NCBI GenBank assembly: GCA_030524545.1
Contig: JAUNGM010000003.1
Coordinates: forward strand, 163,094-227,093
DNA length: 64,000 bases
From: Eubacteriales bacterium
GTDB taxonomy: Bacteria; Bacillota; Clostridia; Lachnospirales; Lachnospiraceae
Direction of reading: 5' to 3'
Below, in pieces: positions 55,446-64,000 of the stretch. How positions within the stretch are numbered: the first letter of the stretch is position 1; each line of letters starts with the position of its first letter. The notes under the pieces were generated by a model, which saw nothing but the letters and a program-made list of their open reading frames with translations, did no database searches and was not told where the DNA came from. A program made the translations under genes and the position numbers.

Positions 55446-56042
55446 ATGACAGAAAGAAAAAAGTGGAAATCAATGATAGAAAAAATAGGACATGTCTGTG
55501 AAGGTAAATATGATTCGTTCTGGTCTATGGTTATGATATTTTTCACCATGAGTCTGACAGGATGGTTGTGGGAGGTTTGCCTTCATTTGGTTTCGGACGG
55601 GATTTTTGTGAACCGAGGATTCCTTCATGGACCGTGGCTGCCTATTTATGGTTCCGGGAGTATACTGATCCTGACACTGCTTCATAAGCTGCGCAAAAAG
55701 CCTCTGCTGGAATTTCTGGCGATCATCCTCCTGTGCGGCTGTATTGAGTATTATATATCATGGTTTCTGGAGCAGATATATGATGGAATGAGATGGTGGG
55801 ATTACAGTGGTTATTTTCTGAATCTTAATGGAAGAATCTGCGTAGAGGGTTTGCTGGCCTTTGGCCTTGGCGGGATGGTGATTGTATACTTTTATGCACC
55901 GCTTCTTGATCATCTGTTCAGGCGCATACCGAAAAAAATACTTGCGCCGGTATGCATGGTACTAATCTTAATATTTTGTGCGGATCTGATATATTCAGGA
56001 AAAAATCCGAATCTTGGTAATGGGATCGCCGGATGCCGTTAA
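55446..56042 (+). CDS. Membrane protein, putative ABC-transporter type IV (PF06541-like)
   Basis: A 198-residue protein with about five hydrophobic helices. The pattern TGWLWEVCLHLVSDGIFVNRGFLHGPWLPIYG is typical of a family labelled putative ABC transporter permease (CmpB-like), common in gut Clostridia. Function unknown. Its neighbours are envelope genes. Confidence 0.75.
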   Translation: MTERKKWKSMIEKIGHVCEGKYDSFWSMVMIFFTMSLTGWLWEVCLHLVSDGIFVNRGFLHGPWLPIYGSGSILILTLLHKLRKKPLLEFLAIILLCGCIEYYISWFLEQIYDGMRWWDYSGYFLNLNGRICVEGLLAFGLGGMVIVYFYAPLLDHLFRRIPKKILAPVCMVLILIFCADLIYSGKNPNLGNGIAGCR

Positions 56043-56093
56043 TGAAACATATATCCTAAAGTTTAAGTGTTGTGAAAAAAGTATGGAGAGATT

Positions 56094-57359
56094 ATGCTTG
56101 CTGTTTATTTGTCACCAGTTTATATTATTGCAAACAGCTATCTGCTGATCCGGATTCACAGATGGCTGGGTGCATGCAGTCCATTGTTCAGAAAAATATG
56201 GATGCGTGTTGTAATCAGCCTGGCCTATGTTTTCCTGGCAGTGTCAATATTGATTGCGTTTTTTTTGCCGACAGGACCGGCCAGGAGGATCATGAAACTG
56301 ATCAGCAATTATTGGCTCGGTATACTGCTGTATCTGCTTTTGGCTGTTCTGCTGGCAGATTTGATCTGTTTCCTGCATTTCCTCATCATGAAACGGAGGT
56401 TAAAATGCCGGACTGCTGCCGCGGGAGGAATCTGTGCAGTGGCTGTTCTTGGGCTTAGTGCATGGGGAATATACAATGCCCGTATCATCCATGTCACACC
56501 ATATGAGATTACTGTCAGTAAAGACGGAGGAAGATTAGAAAATTTAAATGTGGTATTAGCCGCTGATCTGCATTTGGGATACAACATTGGTACTGTACAC
56601 ATGATGCAGATGGTAGATAAGATCAATGAACAGAATGCGGATCTTGTGGTAATTGCAGGCGACATTTTTGATAATGAATACGAGGCGCTTGATGCCCCGG
56701 AAGAACTGATTGCCGCATTGCAAAAAATTCAGTCGAAGTACGGTGTTTATGCCTGTTATGGAAATCATGATGTTGAGGAAAAAATACTGGCAGGCTTTAC
56801 TTTTGGGGGAAGCAAAAAGAAAGAGAGCAGTATGCAGATGGATGAGTTTTTGGAGAAAGCCGGTATTCATTTGTTACAGGATGAAGCAGTACTGATTGAT
56901 GACAGTTTTTATCTGTATGGCAGACCGGATGCACAGCGGCCCGGACGTGGGATTAATATGAGAAAAACCGCCGCTGAACTGATGGGGGAACTTGATACGG
57001 AAAAGCCGGTTATTGTGATTGACCATGAACCGAAGGAACTCCAGGAATTGGCAGATGCCGGCGTGGACGTTGATCTGTGCGGACACACACATGATGGCCA
57101 GATGTTTCCGGCAAATCTGATCACAGCGCTTATGTGGGAAAATTCCTATGGATATTTGAAGAAGGACCATATGCATACGATCGTGACTTCGGGTGTCGGG
57201 CTTTTTGGACCGAATATGCGTGTAGGTACGATTGCAGAAATCTGCCCCATCACAGTACATTTTCAAGATAGGAATAACATAAAGGATGGTGAGTTTATCA
57301 GTATTGTGCATGGTTCGATTTATAAAAAAGTAGTATTGGAGGGTAAATTTTGGAATTAG
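56094..57359 (+). CDS. Membrane-anchored metallophosphoesterase
   Basis: A 421-residue protein: three to four hydrophobic helices in the first 140 residues and a calcineurin-like phosphoesterase domain from about 165. Metal-site motifs are ADLHLG, VIAGDIFDNE, CYGNHDVE, DHEP and CGHTHDGQMFP. Relatives (YaeI/YkuE) act on lipid or nucleotide phosphates at the membrane. Substrate unknown. Confidence 0.9.
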   Translation: MLAVYLSPVYIIANSYLLIRIHRWLGACSPLFRKIWMRVVISLAYVFLAVSILIAFFLPTGPARRIMKLISNYWLGILLYLLLAVLLADLICFLHFLIMKRRLKCRTAAAGGICAVAVLGLSAWGIYNARIIHVTPYEITVSKDGGRLENLNVVLAADLHLGYNIGTVHMMQMVDKINEQNADLVVIAGDIFDNEYEALDAPEELIAALQKIQSKYGVYACYGNHDVEEKILAGFTFGGSKKKESSMQMDEFLEKAGIHLLQDEAVLIDDSFYLYGRPDAQRPGRGINMRKTAAELMGELDTEKPVIVIDHEPKELQELADAGVDVDLCGHTHDGQMFPANLITALMWENSYGYLKKDHMHTIVTSGVGLFGPNMRVGTIAEICPITVHFQDRNNIKDGEFISIVHGSIYKKVVLEGKFWN

Positions 57360-57488
57360 AAAAGACAGATGAAAATCTGGTAGATATTATAGTGAATTAT
57401 GAAAAATAAAACACATACTCCGGTTTCAATAGGGATTCTTCAGAAGATAAAAAGTTTGTGACCAGTTAACAAATTAGGAGGAACTGTT

Positions 57489-57545
57489 ATGCTGCGTAAA
57501 TTGATTTCTGGATTGCTGCTCATGGCAGTATTGCCGCATACATAA
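57489..57545 (+). CDS. 18-residue micro-frame with good ribosome binding site
   Basis: AGGAGG at 57476-57481 precedes ATG 57489; the peptide is MLRKLISGLLLMAVLPHT. It looks like a beheaded signal peptide or a leader peptide. The rest of 57360-57816 holds nothing I can support. Confidence 0.3.
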   Translation: MLRKLISGLLLMAVLPHT

Positions 57546-57816
57546 TGTTCTGTTGAGTGTTCAGAGAAAGGTAATAGATAAGGGCGGCGGCTACGGGTTT
57601 ATAGGGGAAAATAAGAGTTGGTAGCAGTTATCTGGAAACAGGTGTGTCTATCGGCTTTTTTGCATTGTTGATGATAGAGTTGAGATAATATGCTTTTAGA
57701 GGTAAAATAAGCTGTGGCATACCTGCTGCCATGTAAGTGAAATGGAAGTGTATAAAGAAACGCAGGAGTTATTTGCAAGGAGATTAAGCAGCTGATAAAA
57801 AGGATGGTAAAAATAA

Positions 57817-58503
57817 ATGAAACGGATTTTATTAGTTGAGGATGATTTAAGTTTAATAAATGGCTTATCCTTTGCCGTGAAAAAGCAGGGCTATACGCTT
57901 GATGTTGCACATACCAAAGATGAAGCGGACCGGTTATGGGAAAACGGAGCATATGATCTTGTAATTTTGGATGTATCCCTGCCGGATGGTTCCGGTTTTG
58001 ATATATGCAGAAGGATACGGCAGACATCAAAGGTTCCGATTATGTTTTTGACCGCTATGGATGAAGAAACGGATATTATTATGGGGCTTGATATCGGCGG
58101 CGATGATTACATCACAAAACCATTTAAACTGGCAGTGTTTATGTCGAGAATCAATGCGCTGCTTAGAAGGAGCGATAATTTTAGTCAGGCGGATGCGGAA
58201 CTGAATTCGAATGGTATACGGGTTCAGCTCCTGAAAGGAGAAGTATATAAAAATAATGTGCAGGTCGGATTAACGGCGAGAGAGTATAAATTGTTATGTT
58301 TATTCATGGAAAACCCGGATGTGGTTCTTTCCCCGGAGCAGATTCTAAATCGGTTATGGGACTGCGATGAAAATTATATAGACAATAATTCCCTTACGGT
58401 GTATATACGCAGACTGCGGACAAAGATTGAAGATGATCCGGGGAATCCGAAAAGGATCGTGACTGTCCGCCGTATGGGATATAAGTGGAACGCAACTGAG
58501 TGA
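57817..58503 (+). CDS. OmpR-family response regulator
   Basis: A 228-residue regulator. Receiver domain: acidic pocket Glu8-Asp9-Asp10, phospho-Asp52 in LVILDVSLPDG, Thr in FLTAMD, Lys in ITKPFK. C-terminal winged helix: LTAREYKLLCLFMENPDVVLS and NSLTVYIRRLRTKIEDDP. Its stop is next to the kinase start. It probably binds the direct repeats before the ABC genes at 59787. AAAAGGATGG precedes the start. Confidence 0.95.
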   Translation: MKRILLVEDDLSLINGLSFAVKKQGYTLDVAHTKDEADRLWENGAYDLVILDVSLPDGSGFDICRRIRQTSKVPIMFLTAMDEETDIIMGLDIGGDDYITKPFKLAVFMSRINALLRRSDNFSQADAELNSNGIRVQLLKGEVYKNNVQVGLTAREYKLLCLFMENPDVVLSPEQILNRLWDCDENYIDNNSLTVYIRRLRTKIEDDPGNPKRIVTVRRMGYKWNATE

Positions 58504-58511
58504 GGTGCATC

Positions 58512-59576
58512 ATGAAAATACTGGCGAACAGAAAAATCAAATCTCTGTTTTATAAAATATTGATGTGTATGCTGACCTTTATTGTTGTTTCTGTGTTGTT
58601 CATGGTTTTTGAACTTAATAATGCAGCACTTTATATCTTACTATGCGCTCTGGCTATGTGCATTGTGATTATGGTTGTTTGCTATGGATATTTTAAGGAA
58701 CAGAATGAGATTATGGAAAATGCGGTGGCGCAGATTACAGAATACATTTCCGGCAACCGGGAGGCGAGGATAGCATGTGATGAAGAGGGGGAAATGTACA
58801 GGCTGTTCCATGAGGTGAATTCCCTGGCAGCCATTCTGAACGCAAATGCAGAAAATGAGAGAAAATCGAAACAGTTTCTGAAAAATACCATATCGGATAT
58901 TTCCCATCAGTTGAAAACACCTCTTGCGGCACTGAATATTTATAACGGACTTCTGCAGGAGGAAACGGAAGAACTGCCGCAGATTCAAGAGTTTGCAGCA
59001 CTGTCGGAAAAAGAACTTGACCGGATTGAGACGCTGGTGCAAAACCTGCTGAAGATTACAAAGCTGGATGCCGGCTCCATTGTATTTGAAAAGACCTTGG
59101 AGAATGTGGCGGATATGATGGGAGAAGTGGAACTGCACTTTGCATACCGTGCCAGGCAGGAAGAGAAGGAACTGGTGCTGTCCGGGGAAGGAGATATTTC
59201 ACTGCTTTGTGACCATGACTGGATAATAGAAGCGGTAGAAAATATCGTGAAAAATGCCTTTGACCACACAGAAAACGGCAATTATATCCGGATTGAGTGG
59301 AAAACGTCTGTATCTATGGTTCAGATTAGGATAACAGATAATGGAAGCGGTATTCATCCGGAAGATCTGCACCATATCTTTAAGCGGTTTTACCGGAGCA
59401 GGTTTTCCAAAGACAAGCAGGGCATTGGTCTTGGGCTGCCACTTGCAAAAATGATTGTTGAAGCGCACAATGGCACGATAGAAGTGGACAGCACGTTAAG
59501 AGTCGGAACAACTTTTACCCTGAATTTTTTAATTCCTACAAAATTGCAGGCTGGGAGTTATGCTGCTGTAAGATAA
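58512..59576 (+). CDS. Sensor histidine kinase
   Basis: A 354-residue kinase. Two membrane helices near residues 15-35 and 40-60 with almost no outside loop, as in intramembrane-sensing kinases that work with Bce-type transporters. Then a HAMP-like coiled part, phospho-His in ISDISHQLKTPLAAL, N box NAFDHTENG, and G boxes DNGSGIHPEDL and GIGLGLPLAKMI. ATG 58512 follows GAGGTG. The C-terminus FLIPTKLQ is the part repeated as relics elsewhere. Confidence 0.93.
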   Translation: MKILANRKIKSLFYKILMCMLTFIVVSVLFMVFELNNAALYILLCALAMCIVIMVVCYGYFKEQNEIMENAVAQITEYISGNREARIACDEEGEMYRLFHEVNSLAAILNANAENERKSKQFLKNTISDISHQLKTPLAALNIYNGLLQEETEELPQIQEFAALSEKELDRIETLVQNLLKITKLDAGSIVFEKTLENVADMMGEVELHFAYRARQEEKELVLSGEGDISLLCDHDWIIEAVENIVKNAFDHTENGNYIRIEWKTSVSMVQIRITDNGSGIHPEDLHHIFKRFYRSRFSKDKQGIGLGLPLAKMIVEAHNGTIEVDSTLRVGTTFTLNFLIPTKLQAGSYAAVR

Positions 59577-59654
59577 AGGGTATATCCTAATTGGGGAGAA
59601 GGAATGATTGGAAAGGCGGGATAAGGTATGTGTGAAATTTCGTTTAGAAACAAC

Positions 59655-59681
59655 TGCCCCAGGAAACTGGGGCAATTTTTT
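59655..59681 (+). terminator. Intrinsic terminator after the kinase gene
   Basis: TGCCCCAG-GAAA-CTGGGGCA, an exact 8-bp stem with tetraloop, then a T-tract. Confidence 0.9.
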
Positions 59682-59715
59682 CTATTAATTTTTGAAATCC
59701 TACAAAATTGTAGCC

Positions 59716-59752
59716 TTAGAGTAATATTACTGTAGGAAACGGATGGTATTAT
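59716..59752 (+). promoter_or_regulatory. Response-regulator box and -10 (copy 2) before the ABC genes
   Basis: TTAGAGTAA at 59716-59724 and TTACTGTAG at 59727-59735, 11 bases apart, then TATTAT at 59747-59752. The distance from second repeat to -10 (20 bases) equals that of copy 1. Confidence 0.7.
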
Positions 59753-59786
59753 ACCAGTAGAAATCAAAGAAAGAGGTGCTTATCAC

Positions 59787-60470
59787 ATGGATTTATTAGA
59801 AGTAAAATCAATTTCCAAAACTTACGGCAGTGGTGAAACAGCTGTTCAGGCATTAAAAAAAGTCAGTTTTTCAGTTCCCAAAGGCGAATACGTTGCTATT
59901 GTTGGGGAATCTGGATCCGGAAAAAGCACATTGCTTAATATGATCGGTGCGTTGGATAACCCGACATCAGGAAAAGTGCTGATCGACGGAAAAGATATTT
60001 TTGCAATGAAGGAGAGCAAGCTGACGATTTTCCGCAGGAGGAACATCGGCTTTATCTTCCAGTCATTCAATCTGATCCCGGAGCTTACTGTGGAGCAGAA
60101 CATCATCTTCCCGGTACTGCTTGATTATCAGAAACCGGATAAGAAGTATCTGGAGGAGCTCCTGGAAGTTCTTAACTTGAAAGAACGCCGGAACCATCTG
60201 CCGAGCCAGTTATCCGGAGGTCAGCAGCAGAGAGTGGCAATCGGACGTGCATTGATTACACGGCCTTCCCTGATCCTTGCTGACGAGCCAACTGGAAATC
60301 TGGACACGCAGAACAGCAGTGAGGTCATTGCCCTGCTGAAGAATGCGTCAAAGAGGTACGCACAGACGATTATCATGATTACGCATAACCGGAGCATTGC
60401 GCAGACGGCGGATAGAGTTTTGAATGTATCGGACGGAGTATTGACTGATCTGGGGAGGTGCAGTGAATGA
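59787..60470 (+). CDS. ABC transporter ATPase (Bce/MacB-type)
   Basis: A 227-residue ATPase: Walker [11 protein letters not shown]-loop [10 protein letters not shown], signature [14 protein letters not shown], Walker [13 protein letters not shown], switch His in MITHNRS. AAAGAGGTG precedes the start. It overlaps the permease start by four bases. Regulated probably by the upstream two-component system. Confidence 0.95.
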   Translation: MDLLEVKSISKTYGSGETAVQALKKVSFSVPKGEYVAIVGESGSGKSTLLNMIGALDNPTSGKVLIDGKDIFAMKESKLTIFRRRNIGFIFQSFNLIPELTVEQNIIFPVLLDYQKPDKKYLEELLEVLNLKERRNHLPSQLSGGQQQRVAIGRALITRPSLILADEPTGNLDTQNSSEVIALLKNASKRYAQTIIMITHNRSIAQTADRVLNVSDGVLTDLGRCSE

Positions 60471-62797
60471 AAAGCTATTTAAGCCTTATCCCGATTTCGG
60501 CAAAGGTACACAGACGTCAGAATCGCATGACGCGCGTTTGTATTATTCTTGCAGTGTTCCTTGTGACATCAATCTTCTCTATGGTAGAGATGTGGACGGA
60601 CGCGCAGACAACGGCGATGCGCCACAACCATGGAGATTGGCACATTGCCCTTCAGAATGTACCGGAAGATGAAGCGGAACAGATTAGTGGAAATGCTAAT
60701 GTTGCGTTTTCCTCCTGGTATGATGCGATAAATGTTGATGCTGACCAAGGCTATTATATAAATGGCAAAAACGCTGTTTTATATGGTATCGAAGAAACGT
60801 ATATCACGGACATCATGAATTATTCGACGGAAGGTTCTTATCCACAGAATGAAAACGAAATTGCCCTTAGTGCTGATGCAAAAGAACTTTTTGGAATTAA
60901 GGTAGGGGACAGTATTACCTTAAATACGCCTGCAGGAGTTTTTGAGTATACCGTTTCCGGATTTTATGAGGATGATACAGAGTTTAACGATATAATTGAA
61001 GGCAGCTGCGTGTATATGAACAGGGAGGCATTTGATGAAGTACGTAGCCTGAATGGCGTGGAAGCATCGTCTCAGTTTTATATCCGGTTCCAGAAAGAGA
61101 ATGGCTTGAAGAAAACAATTGCTAAAATGAAAGAGCAATATAACCTTACCTCTGAAAATGTCATAGAAAATACGGCTGTTTTGAGCCTGTTGGGGGCAAG
61201 TACAAATGAGAGTATAAATGGGCTTTATCCTTTGGCAGCAGCTTGTTTTGTAATCATATTGATTGCCGGGGTTTTAATGATCTCAGGCTGCATGAACAGT
61301 AATGTGGCGCAGCGGACAAAGTTTTTTGGAATGATGCGGTGTGTCGGTGCAAGCAAACAACAGATTGTACGTTTTGTAAGGCTTGAGGCATTGAACTGGT
61401 GTAAAACCGCAATCCCGATTGGTTGTGCATTGGGGACGGTAACCTGTTGGATATTATGTGTGATATTGCGGTTTCTTGTAAAAGGAGAATGGGTGGATAT
61501 GCCTCTTTTTGCGGTAAGCATAAGCGGCATTCTTTGCGGAGCTGTTGTTGGTGTGGTTACAGTATTTATTGCGGCTCAGTCCCCTGCGAAACAGGCTGCG
61601 AAGGTTTCCCCGGTGGCAGCAGTATCCGGAAATGCGGAATCATCGAAAAAAGTTATCCATGCGGCAAATACAAGGCTTTTTAAAGTGGAAACTTCCCTTG
61701 GAATCCATCATGCAACAGGAACTAAGAAAAATCTGCTTTTGATGACAGGTTCTTTTGCCCTTACGATTGTGTTATTCTTAGCCTTTTCTGCCTGCCTTGA
61801 CGTTGTGCATAAATTGCTTCCGTCGGTGTCAAGTAAATTCACACCGGATATCGTAATTGCGAGCCAGGATGATACGAACTCCATAGACAGAGGGCTGGTA
61901 GAAGAAATTTCAGAAATATCGGGAGTGGAGTCTGTCTTTGGTATGATATATAACACAGAATATCCGACTGAGATTAATGGCAACGCAGGAGCAATTGATT
62001 TGTGTTCCTATGATGATTTTATGATGGGCAACTTCGCGAATTCGGTCGTAAGCGGTGACATGTCAAAAGTCTATGGAGATTCCAGCTATGCTTTGGCGAT
62101 CTACAACCAGAGTAATAGACTGGATGTCGGAGATAAAATAAAAATCGGAGATGAGGAAATTGAAATTGCAGCTGTCCTTTCCGAAGGAGTAGGAAGTGTC
62201 AGCGGTGCAGCGACGGTGGTTTGCTCTGAAGAAACCTATCTACGTTTAATGGGCGATCAGAATTATGTTATGGTGGGGATGGTATTAGAAAAAGATGTAT
62301 CTGAGTCGGCAGTAAGAAAAATCCAGGATATGGCCGGAGAACATTTATTCATGGATAATCGGGAACAAAATAGTGAGACCAATGGTTCTTACTGGGTATT
62401 CCGGCTTGCGGCATATGGTTTTCTGGCGATTATTTCCCTGATCACCGTGCTGAATATTATGAACAGCATTTCTATGGGGGTGTCTGCAAGGATTAAGCAA
62501 TATGGGGTAATGCGTGCTGTTGGTATGGAAAGCAGGCAGGTTACAAAGATGATAACGGCAGAGGCAGTAACATACGCTGTTTGCGGCACAATTGTCGGAA
62601 TTGTACTTGGGTTGATACTTCACTATTTGATTTATGTGAAGATTATCATTAATCATTTTGGCGGCTTTTGGAATATTCCGCTTACTACCATTGCAATCAT
62701 ATTTTTGCTGGTTGCCATCTCATGTGTTATTGCAGTCCATGGACCGGCAAAACGGATACGTAATATGGCAATCACAGATACAATCAATGACCTGTAA
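60467..62797 (+). CDS. ABC transporter permease with two FtsX domains
   Basis: A 776-residue permease. N-terminal helix ([18 protein letters not shown]), an outside domain of ~220 residues, then FtsX helices near residues 255-380, a second helix and outside domain, and a final FtsX block from about 640. Layout fits antimicrobial-peptide detoxification or sensing transporters next to two-component systems. Substrate unknown. Confidence 0.92.
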   Translation: MKSYLSLIPISAKVHRRQNRMTRVCIILAVFLVTSIFSMVEMWTDAQTTAMRHNHGDWHIALQNVPEDEAEQISGNANVAFSSWYDAINVDADQGYYINGKNAVLYGIEETYITDIMNYSTEGSYPQNENEIALSADAKELFGIKVGDSITLNTPAGVFEYTVSGFYEDDTEFNDIIEGSCVYMNREAFDEVRSLNGVEASSQFYIRFQKENGLKKTIAKMKEQYNLTSENVIENTAVLSLLGASTNESINGLYPLAAACFVIILIAGVLMISGCMNSNVAQRTKFFGMMRCVGASKQQIVRFVRLEALNWCKTAIPIGCALGTVTCWILCVILRFLVKGEWVDMPLFAVSISGILCGAVVGVVTVFIAAQSPAKQAAKVSPVAAVSGNAESSKKVIHAANTRLFKVETSLGIHHATGTKKNLLLMTGSFALTIVLFLAFSACLDVVHKLLPSVSSKFTPDIVIASQDDTNSIDRGLVEEISEISGVESVFGMIYNTEYPTEINGNAGAIDLCSYDDFMMGNFANSVVSGDMSKVYGDSSYALAIYNQSNRLDVGDKIKIGDEEIEIAAVLSEGVGSVSGAATVVCSEETYLRLMGDQNYVMVGMVLEKDVSESAVRKIQDMAGEHLFMDNREQNSETNGSYWVFRLAAYGFLAIISLITVLNIMNSISMGVSARIKQYGVMRAVGMESRQVTKMITAEAVTYAVCGTIVGIVLGLILHYLIYVKIIINHFGGFWNIPLTTIAIIFLLVAISCVIAVHGPAKRIRNMAITDTINDL

Positions 62798-62911
62798 TTG
62801 GAACGATAGATAAAGCCAGCGGTACAGTAGAAAGGAAAAGCTGCTGTTTATTGCCACTGGCATTGTCTGTTTACTGGCAGATTTTGTGGTCAGAAAGCTG
62901 GAGAAGGGTAG

Positions 62912-63649
62912 ATGATTATGAGAAGAAGGCGGAAAAAGAAACATTCTGTTAGAAAAATGATTATTAGCCTGCTGGCGGTTCTTTTCTGTGCTTTTATTGC
63001 TGTCTGTGCCTTTTTTGGGATGAAAGGATATCAGATGTATCGGGAAGCAGTAGCAGAAAAGCCAATCAATGAAAGAGTGGAAGAAATCCGCAGTATGGAA
63101 GGTTTTGCTTCTTATTCAGATCTACCGCAGTTTTATATAGATGCCACGATATCTGTGGAGGATCACAGGTTTACAGACCATTGTGGAATCGATTTGATTG
63201 CGATAAGCCGTGCGGTATGGACAGATATAAAGGAGATGTCATTTGTGGAAGGCGGAAGTACCATCACACAGCAGCTTGCTAAGAATATGCTTTTTACACA
63301 GGATAAAAAGATTGAGCGGAAAGTGGCAGAAGTTTTTGCGGCATTTGAGATAGAATCAAAATATACTAAGGAAGAAATCTTCGAGTTGTATGCAAATACA
63401 GTTTATTTTGGCAGTGGTTATTATGGTATTGGTGAGGCAGCCGCAGGCTATTTTGGAAAAGAACCATTAGAATTAAGCGATTATGAATGTGCAATGCTGG
63501 CGGGGATTCCCAATGCACCATCTGTCTATTCCCCGGATATGGGGAATGAACTGGCAGAAAAGCGTGTGAGAAAGGTTCTGGACAGCATGGTGAGGAATAA
63601 AGTGATTCCCCAGGAGAATGCTGACAGGATAGAATTGGAGAAGAAATAG
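62912..63649 (+). CDS. Monofunctional peptidoglycan glycosyltransferase (GT51)
   Basis: A 245-residue protein with one membrane helix (MIISLLAVLFCAFIAVCAFFG) and a GT51 domain only, lacking a transpeptidase. Motifs: SVEDHRFTDHCGIDL with the catalytic Glu, EGGSTITQQLAKNMLF, RKVAEVFAAFEIE and YANTVYFGSGYYGI. It polymerises lipid II. GAGAAGGG precedes ATG 62912. It stands 114 bases after the ABC permease and may share its regulation. Confidence 0.93.
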   Translation: MIMRRRRKKKHSVRKMIISLLAVLFCAFIAVCAFFGMKGYQMYREAVAEKPINERVEEIRSMEGFASYSDLPQFYIDATISVEDHRFTDHCGIDLIAISRAVWTDIKEMSFVEGGSTITQQLAKNMLFTQDKKIERKVAEVFAAFEIESKYTKEEIFELYANTVYFGSGYYGIGEAAAGYFGKEPLELSDYECAMLAGIPNAPSVYSPDMGNELAEKRVRKVLDSMVRNKVIPQENADRIELEKK

Positions 63650-63657
63650 TAGAGAAG

Positions 63658-63852
63658 TTGAACAATATTATTTACAATGAGTTATGGCTGGGAATGATAT
63701 CGGATACATCGCGTGATACTTATGCAAGAATTATTGGACGATTAAAGGATAACGGAGCAGAAGGCGTGATTTTGGGATGTACAGAAATTGGACATCCGAT
63801 CCCAGCAGCCACTGCAACCGCAGCCAACCCGATACGGCCGATGAGCAAATAA
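63658..63852 (+). pseudogene. Fragment of an Asp/Glu racemase-family protein
   Basis: The frame from TTG 63658 gives the C-terminal motif IIYNELWLGMISDTSRDTYA and GAEGVILGCTEIG, with the second catalytic Cys of the family. The first ~150 residues are missing and the last 15 residues diverge. A relic, directly behind the GT51 gene. The remaining 148 bases of the window hold nothing I recognise. Confidence 0.7.
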
Positions 63853-64000
63853 GAGACTATTACCCGGATAGAAATAGAAAATTGAAACAGTAAAAAAGCA
63901 GGTTACCATTCACAGCCCCCTTAAGAGGTTCTTCAATGGATAGTCTGTTGTGCGGTTAAGATTTCTTTAGTAATAGTGCTGAATTTTATTTTTTTTAAAT

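Overview
The window looks like a low-to-mid GC Clostridia chromosome, most likely a gut Lachnospiraceae (inference). The evidence is strong AGGAGG ribosome binding sites, TTGACA/TATAAT-type promoters, many T-tailed terminators, and a gene set typical of that group: oleate hydratase, a GPH symporter beside a GH2 beta-galactosidase, a three-subunit molybdenum hydroxylase, DUF4179-type anti-sigma factors and FtsX-type peptide-resistance ABC systems.

Layout. 1-3500: the end of a mobile or accessory element, with a single-stranded DNA-binding protein among a run of small cysteine-rich probable zinc proteins. 3600-8240: CapA-like protein, endonuclease IV translationally coupled to a lipid-anchored barnase, and an MFS transporter. 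8340-12830: a Rieske oxidoreductase relic, then a folate operon (folE, HD hydrolase, folP, folB-folK fusion) behind a long leader that resembles a tetrahydrofolate riboswitch with a terminator, followed by azlC-azlD. 12950-17640: C39-like peptidase, ZIP transporter, divergent ferredoxin and Crp/Fnr regulator, MnmM methyltransferase, TetR regulator. 17830-21550: oleate hydratase, flavin split-barrel protein, alpha/beta hydrolase.

21715-25570: three consecutive stand-alone genes (condensation domain, carrier protein, acyl-AMP ligase) facing a TetR gene. This is the best candidate for an uncharacterised small-molecule system; the parts suggest N- or O-acylation of a small acceptor. 25590-31100: AraC regulator divergent from beta-galactosidase and GPH symporter. 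31200-38750: DUF362 protein, cytidylate-kinase-like protein, xanthine-dehydrogenase-type operon and two polytopic membrane proteins. 38920-45370: tRNA-Arg(CCG), SH3 protein, polysaccharide deacetylase, pseudouridine synthase overlapping ligA by 197 bases, and metA with the acetyltransferase signature residue.

45400-64000 is an accessory, partly decayed envelope-defence region. It holds a racemase relic, two ECF sigma/anti-sigma pairs, one ABC system with a dead permease copy, a two-component system followed by its ABC transporter, a stand-alone peptidoglycan glycosyltransferase, and relics of a histidine kinase, a polyprenyl synthetase and an Asp/Glu racemase. A promoter with a direct repeat 11 bases apart occurs both before the intact ABC pair and behind the kinase relic, showing that the sensor-transporter module was once duplicated here.
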